From contig NC_133479.1 in NCBI RefSeq assembly GCF_025370935.1, positions 20,181,437 to 20,245,436 on the forward strand: 64,000 bases of DNA. The letters are read 5' to 3'. The position numbers and the translations under genes were made by a program. Of this stretch, positions 45,901-57,260 are shown in pieces. This DNA is from Choristoneura fumiferana. Taxonomy: Eukaryota; Arthropoda; Insecta; Lepidoptera; Tortricidae. The stretch's first letter is position 1. The number at the start of each line of letters is the position of its first letter. Under the pieces are notes generated by a model. It saw only the letters and a list, made by a program, of their open reading frames with translations. It made no database searches and was not told the DNA's origin.

Positions 45901-46220
45901 GAATTATAAGTGTTCCCGCTATCCCATAAAAGGTTAAGTGTTGTGAGTGTAAAGTTACATTGGCCATTTGTGTGTAAAGAGCATGGTTTGATCATCAAAC
46001 TGCGAAGATGACACAGAAGAGGGTGACTCACGTAGAACTTATTTTGAAGAAGCGTGCCTGCAGCGCGCGGACCACCGCGTCCTCCGTGAGCGGACCGCGC
46101 AGGTGGATCAGGTCATCGACGTCTCCGGCGGGCACCGCGCCCGCGCCGGCACCGGGGCCGCGCCCGCGGCCGCGACCGGCGGCGCCGGCGCCGGGGGGCA
46201 GCCGCCGCGCCATCGGCTGT
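38417..46220 (-). CDS. Unconventional myosin, Dachs / class XX-like, 5'-incomplete
   Basis: Nine exons on the minus strand: 46220-46032, 44188-44023, 43492-42239, 41873-41654, 41116-40892, 40579-40322, 40085-39762, 38998-38816 and 38590-38417 (stop TAA). Motor landmarks in order are DDLIHLRGPLTE, TWIGPILVALNGYTD, P-loop GVSGSGKT, switch I NAHASRIGHFIEV, ILGIPF and LLLGNVQF, CRTVATIVRRANSLK, switch II GILGMFGFED, LCANLCAETMQHFYNTHVFK, HYAGEVTYDASEFLDANRD, LDNLLRTLVHARPHFVRCLR and converter GYPHRMRFRAFGARYRALW. A Pro/Ala-rich tail follows with a possible SH3-like end (RAGDTVLAVGA, SVPHRVLRRR). The wording around switch II suggests Dachs. The start is missing: the first visible exon has an acceptor before its first Met, so upstream exons probably lie in or past the gap. 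Frame slips occur near 46046 (A run) and about 42780-42860. A minus-strand AATAAA is at 38224-38229. Myosin is certain; the Dachs assignment is likely. Confidence 0.85.
39052..39640 (+). mobile_element. Deleted Gypsy-type LTR retrotransposon fragment
   Basis: An open frame at 39055-39420, antisense to the myosin gene and inside one of its introns, carries the C-terminal end of a Gypsy pol polyprotein: VFLFKDLSTISHVFIRQD, RRSLQPPY, FFAIDVAGRITNVSIDRLKP AY. Both ends of the frame meet the same LTR-start-like motif ('tgtggcgac...tatttccgta') at about 39052 and 39420, so a 5' LTR stub appears joined straight to the end of pol and then the 3' LTR start. The integrase core, RT and gag are absent. 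This is a broken copy. Confidence 0.65.
39917..39974. repeat. GGGCGC hexanucleotide array in a myosin exon
   Basis: About nine tandem GCGGGC units encode an alternating Ala-Pro tract in the myosin tail exon 40085-39762. The array is in frame on the minus strand. Confidence 0.85.
41117..41653. other. Myosin intron, nothing further seen
   Basis: AT-rich intron between the exons at 41873-41654 and 41116-40892. No repeat or gene is recognised. Confidence 0.55.
41874..42238. other. Myosin intron, nothing further seen
   Basis: Intron following the large motor exon. No other feature is recognised. Confidence 0.55.
43576..43882 (-). mobile_element. tRNA-headed fold-back retroposon, copy 1
   Basis: This is a 307-bp insertion in a myosin intron, flanked by a perfect 13-bp target duplication, 'aggaaacatttca' (43563-43575 and 43883-43895). 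The left 80 bp are a tail region ('attggttttttggaatcttt'); the rest is an inverted repeat. Each arm contains 'gaaaatacaaactgaaatat' type sequence and a tRNA T-arm, CTGGGTTCGATTCCCAG, with B box GGTTCGATTCC. The right arm also has an A-box-like 'tggtgtagcagtatagca'. The turn-around lies inside the tRNA-like part. The strand is given by the tail. The family copy at 55929-56460 has the same plan. Confidence 0.8.
44189..46031. other. Myosin intron with unassigned open frame
   Basis: About 1.8 kb. A plus-strand frame at about 45169-45420 (FWRYHMRKQIIENSYLYRAV, then ELCQRYEDLDLYRI) has protein-like composition but no start, splice support or recognisable family; it may be part of a decayed transposase. 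A 'tacagtcagctcaatagtag' MITE-like end lies at 44953. Nothing else is recognised. Confidence 0.35.
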
Positions 46221-46460
46221 CTGAAATTGATATCAAACTTACGTCAACATCGATGGCTTTTTAAACTTTAATGCTCGTCCTCTGCTGCAACCAGAGTGGG
46301 CTCTATATCGCTGCACTAACAACAATCGATTTTCTATGCATTCAATGCAAGCACTTCCATTGCGGAACGACGAAGAGTAACTTATCTGTCGATATTCCTA
46401 GCTACGTGCAACCGGGCACATCGTAAAGTAGGTATATTGTCACTCTCACTGTCACTTGAG

Positions 46461-46857
46461 NNNNNNNNNNNNNNNNNNNNNNNNNNNNNNNNNNNNNNNN
46501 NNNNNNNNNNNNNNNNNNNNNNNNNNNNNNNNNNNNNNNNNNNNNNNNNNNNNNNNNNNNNNNNNNNNNNNNNNNNNNNNNNNNNNNNNNNNNNNNNNNN
46601 NNNNNNNNNNNNNNNNNNNNNNNNNNNNNNNNNNNNNNNNNNNNNNNNNNNNNNNNNNNNNNNNNNNNNNNNNNNNNNNNNNNNNNNNNNNNNNNNNNNN
46701 NNNNNNNNNNNNNNNNNNNNNNNNNNNNNNNNNNNNNNNNNNNNNNNNNNNNNNNNNNNNNNNNNNNNNNNNNNNNNNNNNNNNNNNNNNNNNNNNNNNN
46801 NNNNNNNNNNNNNNNNNNNNNNNNNNNNNNNNNNNNNNNNNNNNNNNNNNNNNNNNN
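46461..46857. other. Assembly gap (397 N)
   Basis: Run of 397 unknown bases. It lies just upstream of the first visible myosin exon and may hide 5' exons. Confidence 1.
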
Positions 46858-46904
46858 AAGTTATAAACCTCAACCAGTTTAGTGAAATTACAAAATAAGA
46901 TAAA

Positions 46905-47225
46905 AGGTCAACTCGATTTTATGGTTCGGTACCCAAAACCCTATTACTAAGACTTCGTTGGTCGTTTGTCCGTCCGGCTGTCACCAGGCTGTTTCTCAAG
47001 AACCGTGAGAGTTAGACAGTTGAAATATTTCACAGATTATGCGGCCCTCTATAACAACAAATACTAAAAACAGAATAAAATAAATATTTAAAGAGGGCTC
47101 CCATAAAACAAACGTGTTTTTTTTTGCCTTTTTTTTGCTAATGTCCAATGAATATTGTATAGATGGTGCGCAACCCTTTGTGCGCGAATCAAACTCGCAG
47201 TCGGTCGGTTTCATTTCACTACACT
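46905..47225 (+). repeat. Repeat of the 'ggttcgg...gcgcgaatcaaactcgc' family
   Basis: It opens 'tcgattttatggttcggtac' and ends 'ttgtgcgcgaatcaaactcg cagtcggtcggttt'. The end matches, in inverse orientation, the start of the repeats at 28562 and 55852. It is non-coding. The internal 'agaaccgtgagagttagaca' is typical of the family. Confidence 0.6.
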
Positions 47226-47287
47226 TGTTTAGCAAAATCCCTCTGTTACGCGTCAGTGACGAAACGAACTCGCAAAGTCAACTCTAT

Positions 47288-47289
<2 letters not shown>

Positions 47290-47325
<36 letters not shown>
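47290..47325. repeat. CT microsatellite
   Basis: Pure CT/TC dinucleotide array of about 36 bp. Confidence 0.95.
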
Positions 47326-47330
<5 letters not shown>

Positions 47331-49320
47331 ATAAAAGTCTGAATAAAAAAAAAACTCCAAACGAAGGTCGAGCCGGGCTGCCGCCTCACTCGCCGCCCTT
47401 GCCTTCAACCTGACCCAACAGAGTCGCATCCGCCACCTACATCGATCTCGCTCGCTTCACTCGCTCGATCCGCAGCAGTGAAGATATTATTTTGCGCGGA
47501 GCAGGTTTAGGTTTTTGATCAAATGACTTTTTTTCTTGGCCGGTTTATTAAGATTATCTCCTAAATGTATGGAAAAAAAGATAAACTTAAAATTATAAAT
47601 GAGTTTTATTTTGTTCCTTCGTTTGTCTTTCCTTTTACTGTTTTTGCTCACTAAATATATTTAACTTTTCAGATTCATAATGGACTTCAAATTATTTTCT
47701 GAGACAAGTACGTAATACATAACAAAGTACAAAGCTAATAGTATTAGCGATTTTGTATTAAAATTCACCAATACTCTTAGCTTGTACTTTACCTATTATG
47801 CAATTGGCCCGGTAGTCTCATGGATAGGAGCCGAAGATTCAACAGTTACTTACACCTCTTGCTACATAAGTACTTAATACCTTTACAGATGATTAAACCA
47901 CCGTTCTTATTTCAAAAAATGACAATCATCGAAAACAGTACCATATTGTCAAATAATATATACGTCTCTTTCAGTTTGGGCGTGACGTCAGTGAGGTGTC
48001 AATTGTTCGTTACCTATATGATTTGATTATTATGACTTTCAATATTTTTTGATTTTACAAGATCTTGCGGATTAAATTGAGGAATATATAGGTTGTCACA
48101 AAAATATAAGTATAACACTAAAGACAACGTGTAGTATCGAATCGTGAATATAATTATTTTTTTGTTTTTAAGAAATCTATTGTTATAAAATAAAGATACA
48201 ACTTTTACCATGAATAGACTTACGACTGATTACGATGAAGCATACCTAGACACTTGGTAAAACTATAAGCTGTAAATGTCTGCACTATAAAGATATTATA
48301 CACCGTGTTATTTTTGATTGTTAACTTTGAGGGGGCACTATAGTCAAACGAAGTTAATTTCTCCAAGACACTAGAATCCTAACTCTTACTGTGTAAAAGA
48401 TAGTCAAAAATTAAGTTAATTAATTATTAGCTGTAAATCCCACGATCGAGCGACGACATCCACACTGCCTGCAGCACAAATAGACATTATTTTCTAAGAC
48501 TTAATTTCTTTAGGGGATTGCAGTTTTTCTCTCACTCACTTCTCAATCTAAGTTATATGATATAGGAATTATCAATGACAAAAGTAGAACAGCCATCTCA
48601 ACTACTTTGTTTTTTTTTTTACTGCTGCTAAGCTACGCTAAGTATACAAGATCTATTTTGGATGCTGCCTCTACTTTATGGGTGAGTAGGTAAGGGTAAT
48701 TTTAGGACCTTGTAAAATAGTCTCCCTATTATTAAAAATGTTATAATTATCTTTGTTTTATTCTTTCATGCTCAAGATATCGTTTACGTGATTTGCATAC
48801 TTCTATTTCGTGATATATTCGTACTGACGCCACAACACATAGCGGAGCTGTCTAAACATTTAAAAATTATCGGAACACGCATTTACGTAATGCACAATAA
48901 AAATATAATCATGTTCAGATATTCTTCAGCACCTAGACAGCTTCACGCTTTATGGTGGTGACTGTACAGTAAGTACTACATAATATATTTTTGTACCTAT
49001 AGGTGAACTGAAATATTTACTTTGCTCACCCACGACCTTTATAATAATATCTTTATATCTTTTACTATTTCTAACATCTGGTAGTATGGTGAACGTTTGT
49101 GTTGCTCTAAAGATGAGATCTGGTCGAGTTCGAAACGCGTCAGTGTAGTGTGGTGGTGGTGATAGATGTGTTTGATGATTTGTGCGTATTCCGACAGTGG
49201 CAGGTGGAGGAACTGCATGAACACACATTTCATGCATAAACGTAGCTATATAAAAGTCACGGGTGAGCAAAGCAATTGATTCAGTTCATTGATATTGTGA
49301 ACCTCCGCAAAGTATAGGAT
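47326..49320. other. Intergenic, no gene recognised
   Basis: AT-rich DNA with only short open frames. No RNA gene, repeat family or conserved protein motif is seen. Confidence 0.5.
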
Positions 49321-49379
49321 TGCCGTTGGGGCCGAAAAGTACTCGTACTGCTAAAATGTATTCCTTATTCTGTTCCTTG

Positions 49380-49533
49380 TAAAGGTTGCCTGGAAGAGAT
49401 CGCTCTGAAGCGATAAGGCCGCCTATTGCTTACCTTAGAAAATCTCTATGTATATACTTGTGTTCTCTGTACTGTTTACTGTTTTTTGGTGTGCAATAAA
49501 GAGTTATTGTATTGTATTGTATTGTACTCGAGT
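49380..49533 (+). mobile_element. LINE 3' end with (ATTGT)n tail
   Basis: 'aggttgcctggaagagatcg' through 'cttacc' to 'gtgcaataaagagttattg' and repeated TTGTA units at 49508-49528. The same 3' end in inverse orientation is at 56655-56800, where it follows an RT C-terminus. This copy is 5'-truncated. Confidence 0.78.
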
Positions 49534-49722
49534 GGAGACCGCGGATCGGCAAGCGCAGCGTAGGACGTCCACCAACGAGATGGACGGATGATTTGGTTAA
49601 AGCCGTGGGTCCACGGTGGGGCCGCTGCCAACCGAAGCAACTGGAGGTTATGGTTGGAGCCCTCTGTCCAACAGTGAACGTCCTACTGCTGAGATGATCA
49701 TGATGATGATGATGATTTTCAT
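49534..49722 (+). mobile_element. RTE-type LINE 3' end
   Basis: It encodes RWTDDLVKAVGPRWGRCQPK and ends 'ctgctgagatgatcatgatg' with ATG repeats, as typical for insect RTE elements. It starts directly after the preceding LINE tail, so the two are adjacent or nested insertions. Confidence 0.78.
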
Positions 49723-50526
49723 AACGTCTTCTCACTAAATTGACCACTTCTCACTGTGACCAGACCAATTCGAACAATGAACCACTTTCTAAATTGTCAA
49801 TATCTTATAATGACAGTGTACTAAGTTTACAATTTCTTTAGACCAATGTCATTTCATTGATCAACCACATTGGTTACATACTCTGAGAATATAAATCCTA
49901 TTTCAGGTCCATCTCTATCTGTTCATAATTTTATTCCGCATATTGCTAAATTTTACATTTCAGAATACTTTTGCGTTATACTGATAGGCTGCATGACCTA
50001 TTGCTTCTTAGACCACCTGTGTTTTAGTTTTTTTAGACTAAATGATACTATTCCATACATCTGGTTTTCAGTAGGAAAATCAGTACATACAGGTATTCAT
50101 GCTCCTACTAATAGGAGAATTAGTATATATATTGTGTTCGTGCTCCTACCAGTAGGAGACTGTAGTAGGAGCACGACCTTGCATCTGTTTCGAATAATCC
50201 AAGCTATACCAGAAAGAGGGCGCTCGTGCCTAAAATACCATGCGCCACATTACAAAATCGAAGATTACACAAGAAGTGTTTTTTTTGTGGAATATCTTAT
50301 TTCGGACATCTGGTATAGTGGGAATTTTAATGAATAATGTAATAAGAAATAGAAATAGAAATAAATATTTATTCTCTAAACGCACAAAAATAATAACGAA
50401 AATACAACAATATGCGAACTCGCGAAGTATAATATAAGTAATGTAGTATTTTGAAAAATGTGATATTTTAGGCACGAGCGAGGGAAAATCGCTGCGTGGC
50501 TATAGTTACCGTCCTGCACAAAGGGA

Positions 50527-51057
50527 AAAATCCCTCCCGACCCGTGGTCCAACTGCTATCTGGTTGCACCACGGGAACCTAAACTTACCCAGGATGGTTC
50601 AATTCTCAGACTACTTTTTTTTCTGCAACTAATTGCTGTAACCCGTGGTACAACTGAAGGGCTATTGTCCAAAGGGCATATGAACAATTGCTATGTTGAA
50701 CCATTTGCACCATGGGGAAGTAAAATTACCTTGGGTCATGTGTATCAGAATAGGTACTATCATTACTGCATTTTTATAAAATTAAAAGTCGCATGAAACC
50801 CAACAACTATGTAGTTTATTCTGAATACAGTGAAACCAACAGTCCGAACCCCGATTCCACAGAGTTCAAGTGGTAGTTCAACTAGTTGAACTAATTGGAC
50901 CCACCCAGTAGGACCATGGATAAACATACTTTCCAGAATTGGACTACTGATTTTGCTTCTCCGTGGTGCAATCGGTTGACGATGAGTAAACTTGCTTCCC
51001 CGTGGTGCAACCAGTTGGACATAGTAGTTGGACCACGGGTCGGGAGGAAAAAAAAGT
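50527..51057. mobile_element. Element with long inverted ends (CCCTCCCGACCCGTGG)
   Basis: The left end 'ccctcccgacccgtggtcca' and the inverse of the right end agree over about 55 bp, including 'ggttgcaccacggg'. The inside repeats the motif 'ccgtggtgcaa' several times. It is about 530 bp with no transposase: a non-autonomous DNA transposon. Confidence 0.72.
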
Positions 51058-54000
51058 TCATAAGATTAGTTCCTAAACCGCAATCGGTTCGCATCAAGAA
51101 GGAATTTTGCTCATACGCGTGTAGGGTGAGCACTGAAAGACTCCGGTCGTCGTCAAGCAGCTAATCATCAATTGAGTAAATAGGTAAGTATCTCTTGTAA
51201 GTATAAATATATTCAGATGTAATCTCGGTATTTCTCGCAATTTGTGGGAATTCTTGAACGAATTTCTACCACTTGGTTGAAATACTGGGCATACCGTTCA
51301 AAACGAGATCCGATTTGCTTTGGAGTCAGAATGTTCTTTATTTATCGTAGAAACATGTAGATGCCTACATGTAGCCTGTATTCTCATTATTCATACTAAA
51401 TACAAATAAATATATAGGAAGTAAAGTTCTGAATTTACCGTCGAAAACTCCAAAACAAATTCCTTCGGATCTAACAAAAAATGTACTTGGAATGATTCAA
51501 GCGTAATCTAATCGCTAATATAACGCAAGCGTAATACTTGCAACATTTTTATAGTATTAACTTGCATCCCGCAGCAACACGCTTGAACGCATTCAGGTCT
51601 TCCTCGAGCAGCTAGCACAATAAAGCTCTACACCTGGAAATTCACAACTATATCTAAGAATTTTTATTATCTGGCACACCCACGACACAAAACGACAATT
51701 GAAAACATGGAGACTGTACTAGCTCCCCAGAGGTCCTCGCTTACTACCGTACGATGCCCACCAGCACCGTCGTAAAGCGTTAGGTCTGCCCTTTTAAGGA
51801 CACAGCAGTACCTGTCTTGAAAAATTACACGGAAATTCTAAAGCTTATGAGGAAAAAGACCCTCTAGATATATATATAAACAACCAGACCACGATAATGA
51901 TGGTGATGATGATGATAGTATTATCCACGTATAAATAAAGATTCAAAATATGAAACGTCGTTTCCAGCAGGATTCTACATACCGATAGCTTCAACGAGGC
52001 TGTTTCCTTTCCAGCCTACTATGTACCACTACACATGAACTGTTTTACGCATCAGGGTAGTTGACACACTTATACAGCATTACGGCCTTCCGTTCTTCAG
52101 CTTTCCAAAATGACCATTTCTGTACCTCGGTATACATACAATACAAAGAATTATCGCAACCTTCAACTCAAAAGATAACTGCAATCAAGACTGGTAGGTA
52201 GAATAAAACACGGAAAGATTTCGTCTCCAATATTCGAAGAAATAGGAGTAACACTCGCATGTAATGCATGATTATCAAAGTATGTATGTCACAAGAGCAT
52301 CATATGTGGTTACCAACTTGAGCACAATATCATACTCGACAATCTCCAAGTCCAAAGCCAAAAATCACATAAGATTAGATTCCTGGACTCTGACACGATT
52401 CATCTAATTCTATATCGTCGCATATGAAACACTCATATTATCTAGATATTTGAACATTTTAAGGGCAAAAGTACAGTTGATACAAATATTCGTGACCCGA
52501 AAAAAAAATATATGAATATTTTGTAGTAGCTTACGCCGAAAGCCTTCCGAAAGCCTAGAAAAGTGATGCAATAATTTTCACTAGTTGGCGCTGTCTATTT
52601 GCATGTGTGCGTGAGCTCCTAGTGTCCGTATAAGGCTGTACCTGACACCTAAATTTGAGCCCTGAAATCTCAGAATTGGCACACTATTTCCGTTCGACTG
52701 TAGTCTCAAAAAATCGGCAATTCTAAATTGTTTTCGCAAATAATAAACTCAACTATTAGTATTCTACGGATATTCTAAAAATTACAAAAAAACATCACGA
52801 AAAATTCGACAGTCTGATTTTTAACGCCATCTGACGGGACTTTTACCATGAGCTAACGTGAGCAGCCGGTACGTGAAGTACGTGGGGTTTATTTAGCAAT
52901 TCCATGTTGGCCAACTTCCGGAAAAGGGAAAAGTTTGCACTAATTAAAAATATAAAAGCAGGACACTCTATGTCGACGCGAACGCCGACAATGCGATGCG
53001 AACCGATAGCTGTTTTCAATAATGAGACATTAGGTTTAAAAAAAAACAGGGAATTTTAATAGTCTACTCTACATACTGTATGTGTAGGATACCGTAAATG
53101 GATACTTTAAAAGTCGTATTTTTTAAAAATCGGTTTTCCTTTTGTTTCTGTTTTAATTTGTTTAATCATTTTATTATATTCTCGTTTTGTGTGTGTATGT
53201 GAATTCACCATAAAACACAAAATAATAGTTCGAATTTTTATACGTGAGTGTCTCGTTTCCCTAAGGAAATCTTAATACAAAACTAGGTAGGTACCACAAC
53301 AACGAGTTAAAAGCTTTCTTCCATCAATTCACAAAGGAACCACCGCATTAGATTGATAAAATCAGCAGAGCAATATCTCTCGAGGCAAGACCTCCAGGGA
53401 ATAATATAGCCGACTACTTCCGAACCTACTTAGGTTTTACAAAACGAAATAGGCCGTAGTAATAGCTGCGCAGTGCTATAAATGCTACGTGAGCTAGTAT
53501 TTTTCAGTCCCTGGGTTGCTGAATCGCGTGACTGGGGTTGTGGATGAATATTTGAATAGCAAACGGGAGATAAACACTTACATGTTCTGCAAAGTCGTCT
53601 TCGGTATGGCTGGACAAACCTAGCCCGCAAGCCACCCACCAAAGCATTTGCCCAGCCAAGATGTCGATCGGTCAACCTTTTTTTTTGTGTATAATTTTAG
53701 TAGATAGCAGGGGCGTCGTAGCTACTGCCGTATCTGACGTATCAATAACGTACCTAAGCGACGATTGTAAGCGTTTTTAAAAAAATTGGAAAAAGTGACA
53801 GATAGATAATATATGATGAATAAATTTTCTTTTAATTTTATGCAAACATTTTTTTTTTTTTGTGAGAAATCTTTATCCTTCATAAGGGCCCCCAAACAAA
53901 TTATTAACATGGGGCCCCGCCAAGGACGCTACGCCACTCGAATTAAAAAAAAATACCCACCTAAAAAATCTTTACACCAGACTTGTTCTATATATAATGG

Positions 54001-54960
54001 TTTATTTATTGGTGTCATGTTAAGATATTCAATTAGGTATTTAAATATTAATTTACGTTATTTTAAAACATGAGTATACAATTAAAAAAATATATTTTTT
54101 AAACCACATAAACCAAAAACCACAACAAAAAACTCAAACAACTGTATTTTTGTAAATAAAAACTGTATCCAGCTTGTTACAAAAATCCTCAAAACAGTAC
54201 ATTTCCTTTATCGAAATACATTTTAGGTTGACGTACTTAATGATCATGATCATAATAGAGTCTGACTTATATTTTTCCGGATTATCCCGGAAAAAGCTTC
54301 GTACAAAATAGTTGATTGCTTTTGCTGTTTGCCGACCAAATTACAGCAAACACAGCGTCCAATAAACTGTTGTGGAAATGAGACGATAGCTTGCCGGAAA
54401 TACGCTTTCCTTTATGAAAGTTGGCTACATATTTACTAAAATGCTAGCGATATTTTAGTAGTTACTTGGAATATACCCGTACAACGGTGTAAAACGTACC
54501 TATAGAACGAGAAACGAATCACTTTAACCCCGCTGATTTAGCAAATGGTTGCTTGACTGATCTTCAGTTAAGCAACCATATTTGTTCTTTGTTGACAACC
54601 ACAAAATAAATAATACCTAGTACAAGTCTGAAACAATAGTCTTACGGCTAAAATTGTAGAACATATTATGATGGAACAGTTTTGAATAGTTATTTAAGGA
54701 AATAAGCGAAAAATTACTACCTTTCTTCCTTATCTCCGAAACTACTGGGATACAATTAAAAAAAAAACTGAACTGAAACTGGACTAAAAAGAAGTGTATG
54801 ATATACTCACGACTCACGGCACAAAATTTGGCCCATTCTACATACAAAATTACCTATTTCTGCAAACATTTTAGTGTCAGATTTTTTGCCGCTCAGTATA
54901 ATTAAAATACCTAACATATATTTAACAAAATAGCTCAGTATATTTGAAATACTTAATCAT
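51058..54960. other. Intergenic, no gene recognised
   Basis: AT-rich, with a possible RTE remnant ending in 'gatggtgatgatgatgat' near 51897-51916. A minus-strand frame at 53430-53675 (MTDRHLGWANALVGGLRARF) has no identifiable family. I can support no other feature. Confidence 0.4.
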
Positions 54961-54962
54961 GT

Positions 54963-55462
54963 ATGTTAGGAAGAACATATGTGATTTACCCACCAACGTC
55001 ATTAAGCCAAAGGCTACTAGAAATACAGGGAAACTTAAAGTTCCATCTTACAGACTGGCTAAAGCCAAAAAGTAATTTCTGGGAAATTGCATACGTTTTT
55101 ATAATAAAATTCCAAAAAATATTACTAATGAAACGGATACAAAATTCAAATCTATTGTCAAGAAGACATTAATATTTAAGGCGTATTATAAAATTAATGA
55201 TTATATCATGGACAAGGATATTTGGAAATACTTCTGATCCGCATGGGCGATCCCTTTACTTCAAATAGCGAATCTACTGTGTTAAAAATAAAGTTTTGTT
55301 AAAATACTTGTGCTGTATAGAAATCTGTTTTAAAAAAATATACCTCGTTGAGTTTCTTGCCGGATTCTTCTCAACAGAAGGTTTTCCGAACCGGAGGTAA
55401 GTTTTTTGGCATTCATAAGTGATTTTATACAATAAATGGAATAAAGATTTTGACTTTGACAT
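54963..55462 (+). mobile_element. CR1/Jockey-like LINE 3' end
   Basis: After a frame break the text decodes as a LINE C-terminus (about FYNKIPKNITNETDTKFKSI, then KAYYKINDYIMDKDIWKYF and stop near 55237). It is followed by a 3' UTR with 'gttgagtttcttgccggatt', 'ttccgaaccggaggtaag' and the end 'aataaagattttgactttga'. The same 3' UTR is at 2211-2348 on the other strand. Confidence 0.75.
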
Positions 55463-55849
55463 AGGATATTTCAGTAATGTCTAAGAAAGCAAGCAAGTTC
55501 AAGTCGAGTTTTTTTTTATATTTATCATCCGAAAACATTTTTAGTTATTTTCAAATAATTTGTATAAATCATTCATCGGAAGCAAGACGGTATGATTAAA
55601 CAACGAGAATTAATTCATTATACCCACTTAATTTTAAATTAAAGAACTGAAAGAAATCATTACCTCTTGTTATCGCGCGACCCAATAAAGTAAGATAACT
55701 CCCTTGAACTTTGAAATCAATAATATATATATTTTTTGTGATGACAATATCCCATTCATTAGACTGTATAGTAAACAATAGAGGTTTATGTGCTCTAGAT
55801 TCTTATTTGATTTCATTGACAATAATTTCTCTTATAACTCTCTTATAAA

Positions 55850-55908
55850 AACTGGCCAAGTGCGAGTCAGACTTACGCACCGAGGGTCCGTACATCTCTG
55901 AATAAACT
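55850..55908 (+). repeat. Short fragment of the 'tgcgagtcagacttacgcac' repeat
   Basis: 'actggccaagtgcgagtcag' then 'acttacgcaccgagggtccg' matches the start of 28562-28760. Only about 60 bp are present, ending just before the fold-back retroposon. Confidence 0.65.
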
Positions 55909-55928
55909 ATCCGATTTATTAAGTTAAT

Positions 55929-56460
55929 ATCGAAAATACAAACTGAGACATGGATGCACAGACAAACCAGAAAAAGAGACCAGCGCTGGGAATCGAACCC
56001 AGGTCCTCAGCAATCCGTGCTGCGTGCTATAACCCCTACACCACCGCTGGACAAGAATTTAGACACGAATTTTTCCTATGCATACATACATATCTCAGGT
56101 TGCTTATTTCTACTACGCTACTTATGCAGCAGCACTAGCGACATCTATGTTTCGCTCTCATCGAAAGAAATAGTGCTGCTGCATAAGTACCTAGCGTAGT
56201 AGAAATAAGCAACCTGAGATATGTATGCATAGGAAAAATTCGTGTCTAAATTCCTGTCCAGCGGTGGTGTAGGGGTTATAGCACGCAGCACGGATTGCTG
56301 AGGACCTGGGTTCGATTCCCAGCGCTGTCTCTTTTCTGGTTGTCTGTGCATCCATGTCTCAGTTTGTATTTTCGATATGGTTTCACGGGATACCCGTAAA
56401 AGGAACAAATTTGGAGTTGAAATAAAAAAATACAAAAAGACTCCAAATAACCAATCATAA
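55929..56460 (+). mobile_element. tRNA-headed fold-back retroposon, copy 2
   Basis: This is a 532-bp insertion flanked by a perfect 12-bp duplication, 'tattaagttaat' (55917-55928 and 56461-56472). Two arms of about 215 bp are nearly perfect inverse copies (about 55929-56143 and 56163-56380). Each holds a tRNA-like domain: A-box-like TGGTGTAGGGGTTATAGC, a 4-bp anticodon stem with loop ACGGATT, and T arm CTGGGTTCGATTCCCAG. Only the right side continues into a tail ('cacgggatacccgtaaaagg' to 'ccaaataaccaatcataa'), the same tail as in copy 1. Long target duplications of different sequence point to LINE-type target-primed insertion. Confidence 0.82.
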
Positions 56461-56654
56461 TATTAAGTTAATTGCAAGTTGCAGCAGGGTTATTGAGGAA
56501 ATTTCAAAGAAAAATCTGATTTATCAATATTCTGCTGGTATTTGTTTGTAAATAAAAAATAATAATAATCGTTTTTCAAACACAATGTTAAATACACAAC
56601 ATTAAATACATATTAAAAACAATTCCGATTATTGAATTAAACCAAATTAATACA

Positions 56655-57100
56655 ATACAATACAATACAAAGACTCTTTATTGTACACCAGACATAGTAA
56701 GCGATACAGAAAACAACACAGAGAAAAAAAATACAAGGTGAGCAATAGACCTTATCGCCTTAAGAGCGATCTCTTCCAGGCAACCTTACAGCTAAAGAAG
56801 GAAGGACTAGTTTACAACAGGTGGTGCATCAAAAGTAGATAAGAACAATTTAAACGTAACACAATACATCTACGAATACATACATAATTATATCGTACAT
56901 ATAATATACGTCCAAAAATAAATATTAGTATGAGATAAACAGCAACAAATAAAATAAATAATTATAATAAGGCTAATAATTACAAATGACAGATAGTGCT
57001 CTTAAGCATAGATTTAAAATAGTGACAAAGACTTTGCGCGTCTAAGTCAATCGGTAAGGAGTTCCACAAACGAATAGCCTGCCGACAGTATAAAATATAC
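56655..57100 (-). mobile_element. LINE 3' end with RT C-terminus
   Basis: On the minus strand it encodes RQAIRLWNSLPIDLDAQSLC and YFKSMLKSTICHL then stop (about 56989). This is the C-terminal RLWNSLP signature of CR1/Jockey-type reverse transcriptases. A 3' UTR with 'gttgcctggaagagatcgct' follows, ending in ATTGT repeats (56655-56675). It is the source family of the tail at 49380-49533. Confidence 0.8.
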
Positions 57101-57204
57101 GAAATTATTTATATTAAATTATTACATGTAGCAATGTATGTATATATTAATGTATTATAAGTAACAATAAACAATTATCCGTTATTATCACCGAATTTCA
57201 ATTC

Positions 57205-57260
57205 GTATGAAGAAAGAAAGAAAGAAAGAATTTATTTGAAATATAACAAGGTTACAATTT
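57205..57260 (-). repeat. AAGA-rich LINE-tail-like repeat
   Basis: 'agaaagaaagaaagaaagaa' then 'tttatttgaaatataac'. In inverse orientation this looks like the end of a truncated retroelement with a TTTC microsatellite tail. Confidence 0.45.

Noticed and set aside
46382..46898. Open frames across the run of N
   Set aside because: They exist only because unknown bases contain no stop codons.
49870..50337. Plus-strand frame of 155 codons
   Set aside because: AT-rich, no motif, and contains an imperfect hairpin of 'gtgctcctac' repeats; no support as a gene.
53430..53675. Minus-strand frame of 81 codons
   Set aside because: Protein-like at its start, but there is no recognised family, no splice support and no neighbouring coding signal.
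56257..56328. Possible tRNA gene with GGA-like anticodon
   Set aside because: The loop lacks the usual T33, and the domain is one arm of the fold-back retroposon, so it is a SINE head rather than a tRNA gene.
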